From the NCBI RefSeq assembly GCF_024713975.1, contig NC_091111.1:18821501-18885500 (forward strand): a stretch of 64,000 nt of DNA, written 5' to 3'. Source of the DNA: Paralichthys olivaceus (taxonomy: Eukaryota; Chordata; Actinopteri; Pleuronectiformes; Paralichthyidae). The position numbers and the translations under genes are program-made. Of the stretch, positions 58,400 through 64,000 are shown one piece after another. Under the pieces are notes generated by a model that did not search any database, was not told where the DNA came from, and was given only the letters and a program-made list of their open reading frames with translations. Numbering within the stretch: position 1 is the first letter of the stretch; each line of letters starts with the position of its first letter.

Positions 58400-61300
58400 A
58401 GAGGGAGGTTGTTCCACAGCTGTGACCTCATTTCTCTCGAACCCAAAATCATAACTTCATTATATAAAAGAAGTTTTTTTTATTTTTTATGTTTGCTGCT
58501 TCAGCTGCATCAGTCAAAGTCAGAGGGTCAAATCCCAGGAGCTCCCACAGTTGATCCAAGCATCGTCCCCGTCTCTGAGCGTCAGCGTCTCACCAACGTT
58601 TCGCCGTTTGTTTAGATCGAAAGTGAAGAATCAAGAAGAAGAAGAAGAAAAACTCATATTTAGTCAAAATAAAAAGTTCCGTTTTCTGACTTTAAAGAGA
58701 AACTCGACTCCAGTCACATGTGGTTTATTATCTCGAACCAGAACTGACTTAGAACAATAAGCCCAGAAATAACGTGAACGATACGATAAACAAGGAGATT
58801 TGTAAAACTTTATTAGTATAAAAACTTTATGTAATCGCTTCAACAGCCACACAAGAGCTGCCAAAATTCAAATAAAGTGGGGAAACAAATGGTTTCTGTT
58901 AATGTTGAAGGATTTTCATTCTAAACATTTTTTACATTAAGTATTTATGTACTCCAGGTTTTATTTTGAAAGGTGCTGCCAAATTAATTGTAATAACTTA
59001 ATATTAACATTTTTTAATTAAACGTATTTTAAATCCTTTAAGTTATAATTAGTAGTAGTTAATATTTGTATAAATAAATTAAACCTTTATCTTAAAAATG
59101 AAGTCAATTAATTGACAATAAATTTAATATAAGTGTGTATTTTAACACGTGTGACGTCAGAACTCTGAAACCGTCTCAGACACACTCGTGTTTTTTTATT
59201 ACGTGGTGCGTTCAGGGACAGGGACTCTGTGCAGGACAACTTTGACGTGACCAACTCATGAGACGCTGTGATTTCTGCCACAGTGGATGAAAGTCGTTGG
59301 TGTCATGTTGAAGCATCAGCGCGTTTATCCTGACGCTTCACATATTGTTACCTCACTCGTTCGGAGATCTGGTTTGGTGCCTGACAACAAACCTGAACAT
59401 TACCAGCAATTTGCTATTGTCGTCTTACTGAATGAAAACCCGATACAGATAAGAAACAAAGGGGGTTTTCACGCTGGGCTTAAACCTGAGATGAGACCAA
59501 AGACTGTGGACAAAGATGGACGAGGCCTCGACCAATCGTGAGTCGGTCTCAGCTGTCAATCAGCGTCAAATATCCGATTGAAACCAAACTTACCAGAAAC
59601 ATCAGTGTGAAGCAAACTACTTAAAATGACAGAAACTGTTTTTGGATGTCTAACTTGACTTTTTGTAGTTTGGTCCATGTCCACTCTGCTGACAAGGAGG
59701 AGGCAGATTTATTGACCTATACTACAGCCTTCCACTAGAGGGCGTCACTATTGCGGAGCTGTCGTGTCGGCCATCTTTATTTACAGTCTATGGAAACGTT
59801 TTGTCAGCATGTGATTCAACACGACTACGTGCTTTCAGGTGGTTTCACTTCAGGAACCTGATAACGTAAAAACACTATTGTTGCTATGGTTACCTTGTGC
59901 ACTTATCCGTAACAACGATTACATATAAACTAGACAATCATTTAGTTTAGGTTTTATTAACTTTATCAAAACTTGCGGCACATCGTCCTCAAACGGTCCC
60001 AGAGAGTCTTAAGTTGCGTTCACAAAGTAAAACGTCCAAAGTGAACGGAGACGAGAGGAAGAACGAGAGAAACCGCTGCAGTTCGTTCTGAGTCACTGTT
60101 CGTGTGAATCTGGATTTGAACTCCGGCGATGAGACGTTTCATTGTTCTTAATCAAATCTCAGTTCGCCGCATGTCGTTAGTGTGAACTGTTGAACTCGAC
60201 GCTCGACGGACGACCTGAGTTTACAAGTTAACGAACAGGAAATGAGGTCGTCCTGCAGAATCTGAAGTCAGCCGGCCTGAGGAACGTGAGGAGCTCCTCG
60301 TGTTTCACGACCAAATGAGATCTGACAACCATTTACAGCGTGAGGTCACCGTAACGACCCCGGCTGACGTGTCGGCGTTTAGCTCTGAGCTCACGGATGT
60401 TTGGATTTATGATTCCAGCAGCTCTTTGTCGTCTGAGCGTAACGTGGTCATTGAGCCACAGAGCTGCGGAGCTGTGCTGTAACTAAGGATTTATTTATTA
60501 TCTATTCGTCTTCATGAATATTCATGAGCCTAAAGGAGGAACGCTGTGTTTGACCTCGACGACGTCCCTGATCACAGGATTTAAATAATGACGCTGAGTT
60601 TCTCTCCTTCGTGTCGGGACGTTCAGGTGCAGAGAGTCTACTTGAATCTTTTTTATTCGGGTGTTTCATCTTCGGTTGGTAGTTTCTCTGACGGTTCCAC
60701 AAAGACCATGTCGCGTTTTTATTGGTTGATCAGTGGAGTTTTTGACCACCGGTGGCACTAGAGAGCAATTCTTCAACAAATAGCACCGGAGATATTGACA
60801 ACACGTCCTGACATACGACCAGTAGGTGGTTTGTAGGGGGATGGGGGGGAATGCCGTCCCCTTCAAACCACACACAGATATATTTAAAAGTCAACATACA
60901 CGAAATAAAGTTGCATTTACTTGTTTTACTTGTTATGATTAACACCTAGTTTCCATGTAGCTCTGACTCTGAAGTGTTTTCATTCCGATGGGAACATCCG
61001 GAATCTCTGATGAGTCACGATGGATTTCACACGCACCGTTTGCTCTTTGTGCCTCTGGAAGTTCGCATAAAAACCAATTAGCGAAGAAGCCTTAAATCAG
61101 TTGATCTGTTTAATTGTTTAATTGAATAAAAACATAATGAGCTTTAACCAGCAATGTGAAAACTTAAAGATTTTGTTCAGGTGCATTTGCCTAAAAAAAA
61201 AACAGGCAGTGAAAACCCAACGAGCCTTTAAAAGAAAAAGAAATGCACATCTGGGTGCTGAACACTAGGGGGCGAAGTCCAAACGGAATTACGGACACAA

Positions 61301-64000
61301 CACAAAACTGTGTGCAAACGAGGCGTAAGGTATATTTCACCTGACGCGGGTGACGAGACGATCATAGGTTGTAAAAATTGTACAAAAATGACGCCGAAGA
61401 CATCGTGAATACAGACGCGGCCATCTTCCACTTCTGACGTCATCCGAGTCCAGAGTCTTCTCAACTCTGCGTTCGCTTCATGTTTTCAGACGTTCGATCA
61501 AACGTACAGTTGCAGTTTGTACATGAATGGACATTCAAGCGACTGAGGACGACGATGTGTTGAAAATCGCTGCAGGATGTGATTTCATCCATTTCACACG
61601 TTTATAGTTTGTTTATTTTGTTCTTGATTTCTATGCATGAAAAACACAGACACTGTAAAATACACACGAAGCCGCTGTCAGTCAGATTCTGTGTAGAAAC
61701 TGTAGATAATAGTTTATTTTGTTCATTTCATCTGGAGACGATTCACTCGAGTTTGACCGAAGGAGAAAAAACTATCACTTCTTGTGTGTGTGTGTGTGTG
61801 TGTGAGTTAGTTTCAGTGCAGCAGTATAAATACTTTAAGTGCATTTGATTAAGAGACAGTTTAAACTTGGTGTTGCATGTATCATAAAGCAGAGATGAAC
61901 CATGTTGTCGCGATGAGAACAGTCGGACTCTCACTTGCTGAGCAGAATGTAGAATCACCACAGTGCCAATATTTGTGTCATCATTTTATTAAATATTTGC
62001 TGTATACTGTGACGCTGTTTCTCTATTTATTTTAGTGACATTATAAAATCATTTATTGGACTTTTTTTTAGATTTAAAACACTGAAAACATATTCGATGA
62101 ACCAGAACAACAGCAGATATATAAACCAGCTGTGTGACGATAATGAGACGATAACGATTCTCTAATTAGCTTTGCTTAGATTGTTTCTGTTTTTATCGAC
62201 ATGTGAATGAAACGTTGAAGTCGAATTATATTCCGAGTTTTGACCAGATTCAAAACATGTTTGTGTTCACAACAGTTCACATACACAAAGAATTAATATA
62301 ACAAGTAATTGAAATACCACCTTTTGCTTTCGCGACGTGACTTTTCTATTCCTGTTTTTTTCCGTTCATGCACGTGTGTGAGAGACTCTGTGTCTGCGGA
62401 CGTGTGGACGAGGCCTCAGAGTCTCCAGCTCGGCTGCTCCTCTGTAAAAGAATGAAAGGGTTAAAAAATGATAAACAAGAGAAATCTACGTGTGTCCATA
62501 TTTATTTTTGCCTGTTTTACATTATGCATTTCAGCAAATTGTCTTCGAGGACATTTATACATTTAACACCTGCTAACTGAACAGCTTTTGCTCCTATAAT
62601 ATACTGGTTGTCCATGACGACGTCACAATTCAGTTCTGAGTTTGGTCCCCCTACAGCTCCTACTGCCTTACAATCAAAGAGCAGTGAGATGAAAATCAAT
62701 AAGCATATAGATCACAACTGAAGGTCGTGAATTCAAGGTCAGAAAAACGATCAATCGTCAAACATGTCATTCAGAGTCCGAATCTTCGAAGCACAACACG
62801 AACATTAGTGATCGGAAACAATACATCAGGTTTTTAATTGAACACGTGGCTTCGGCTGAGATTTAAAACACACGACAGAGTCAGTGAGAAATAAATATTC
62901 CGAGTCTCATCACAAAGACAAAGACTGTGATGGAGACTTTGATTCCAACGATTAAAGAAACTAATCAGATTCATTCATCTCCTCACGTCGAACATTTAAT
63001 GACCGATGTTTATAACTGGGACAAAAGTGATATAAGTCAAATTTCTGTCAAATGTTCTGAATCCAGATTAAAGCGAATAAAACAAAGTGTTAGTTTCAAG
63101 GTTGAATCTTCTACAATCTGTTTCAGATGGAAATTGAAAGTTTGTCGTATTGAAGAAATGAATCTCAGAACTACTGAAGCTGATTAATCTGAATTCATAA
63201 ATGAAACTCCTGTGAACCACGTGTGACATTGATGGACATCAGCTGTTGAATGTCGGAGGTTGTGTTTTTCATTCATTACACAAAAACCTCTGGACGGATT
63301 TCACTCGGTGGAAGGATGTGACGTGGGTCAGGGATGAACTCTGAACATTTGGTTTGGTTTTTTTTTTACTTTCTTTGTGGTGTTATTTTGACTTTCTCAC
63401 CATTTTCACAGGGAATTATTAATGTTTGTATCTCGTGTCCTACATTTCTATCGATCCCAGATATAAACAAAGCAAATTAAATGTGTCTGGGTTAAAATCA
63501 TTAGGGAACTGATTTCTATGACTGTGTGTAATTTGATTGACTTTGTTGGGACGGCTGGGTCTCGGCGGAGGTTTGAGCTCTTCTGAGTGACATTCTAGGT
63601 AAAAGTAAGATCTAAATATCCTCCAAGGCCGAACAGTTCCCTCTAACTCAACCAAGCTGCACCAAATTACTCACACTCATATTTCAAATCAACTAAATAA
63701 ACCTGTTTTTCGTCAATATCCAAAAATGATTCTCTGGGACATCGGTTGATAAATGCTCTTTGTCTGCGTCGACACGTCTGAAGTGTCTGAAATGTCTTCA
63801 ACAACACTTTGATCAAAGTCAACAGGAAAGACAACAACACAGAAATAACATTCAAAATGCTGAGTTTCTTAAATAAAACCTCATAATTCTGTTTACAATT
63901 CATACAACATATACGCATCTGCCTCCTCCCCCGTGTCGTCAACAAGGTAGATATCAATTTTAATAAAATACTGACAAAAAAGAAAGAAACATTTCAGAAA
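58400..64000. other. Intergenic region without recognised gene
   Basis: AT-rich sequence with only short reading frames lacking splice sites and recognisable protein. It contains the MITE at 59496-59795 and a short TG tract near 61783-61804. I see no RNA gene or further exon. Confidence 0.5.
59496..59795. mobile_element. Longer MITE copy downstream of trdn
   Basis: Left end AAAGACTGTGGACAAAGATGG and right end CCATCTTTATTTACAGTCTA form imperfect inverted repeats. The interior shares GACGAGGCCTCGACCAATC and GGAGGAGGCAGA with the copies in trdn. No clear target duplication was seen. Confidence 0.6.

Noticed and set aside
58334-58615. 93-residue reading frame after trdn
   Set aside because: Starts in the AT-rich 3' flank, has low-complexity composition and no similarity to the neighbouring gene or clear splice sites.
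1-64000. CRISPR arrays, operons or bacterial insertion sequences
   Set aside because: The window is clearly vertebrate nuclear DNA with spliced genes; no such structure is present.

Overview
The window looks like a piece of a teleost fish chromosome. It has intron-containing genes with GT-AG splice sites, abundant CA/GT and GATA/CTAT microsatellites, long C or G homopolymers, short non-autonomous transposons with fish-like layout, and three vertebrate genes recognisable from their translated exons: gtf3c2, znf512 and trdn. I assigned all products by reading spliced translations. No database search was possible.

Layout. (1) 139-10064, minus strand: gtf3c2, the 110-kDa WD-repeat subunit of TFIIIC; its 3' end lies beyond the left edge, and a GC-rich promoter sits at about 10.8-11.25 kb. 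(2) 11.5-13.6 kb: a 2.1-kb GGTT-type tandem repeat, followed by 3 kb with no gene. (3) 16808-23.7 kb, minus strand: znf512, 15 coding exons that join to 860 codons, with six zinc fingers plus a lineage-specific Arg/Asp-rich repeat exon and a His/Gln-rich tail. (4) 19.56-36.09 kb: an inverted duplication with 8-kb arms. Each arm carries one copy of a small interferon-type gene and the 5' half of znf512; the right-arm znf512 copy is broken. (5) 37.0-40.1 kb: a third, tandem copy of the small gene. (6) 41662-57839, plus strand: trdn (triadin), 32 coding exons joining to 1392 codons, including one 1917-bp exon that is almost all Asp/Glu. (7) 58.3-64 kb: no gene seen.

The most interesting system is the small gene family (here called copies A, B and C). 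Each copy has six coding exons that splice in frame to a 189-195-residue protein: a short N-terminus, two exons forming an alternating strand/helix domain of unknown family, and a final exon that is a single C-terminal membrane segment ending in Lys-stop (a tail anchor). About 55 bp upstream of each start codon is GAAAGTGAAAGT, a textbook IRF/ISRE element, so interferon inducibility is predicted. The same ISRE-promoter module occurs five times within 9.5 kb: three with intact genes and two on rearranged fragments. The fragments sit exactly at the palindrome centre and at the right breakpoint, so copies of this gene appear to have driven the rearrangement. A second, membrane-like alternative terminal exon is preserved in copies B and C.

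The three conserved genes are not obviously linked in function: RNA polymerase III initiation (gtf3c2), a nuclear zinc-finger protein (znf512), and the sarcoplasmic-reticulum calcium-release complex (trdn). The immune-type cluster appears to be a recent, unstable insertion between znf512 and trdn.
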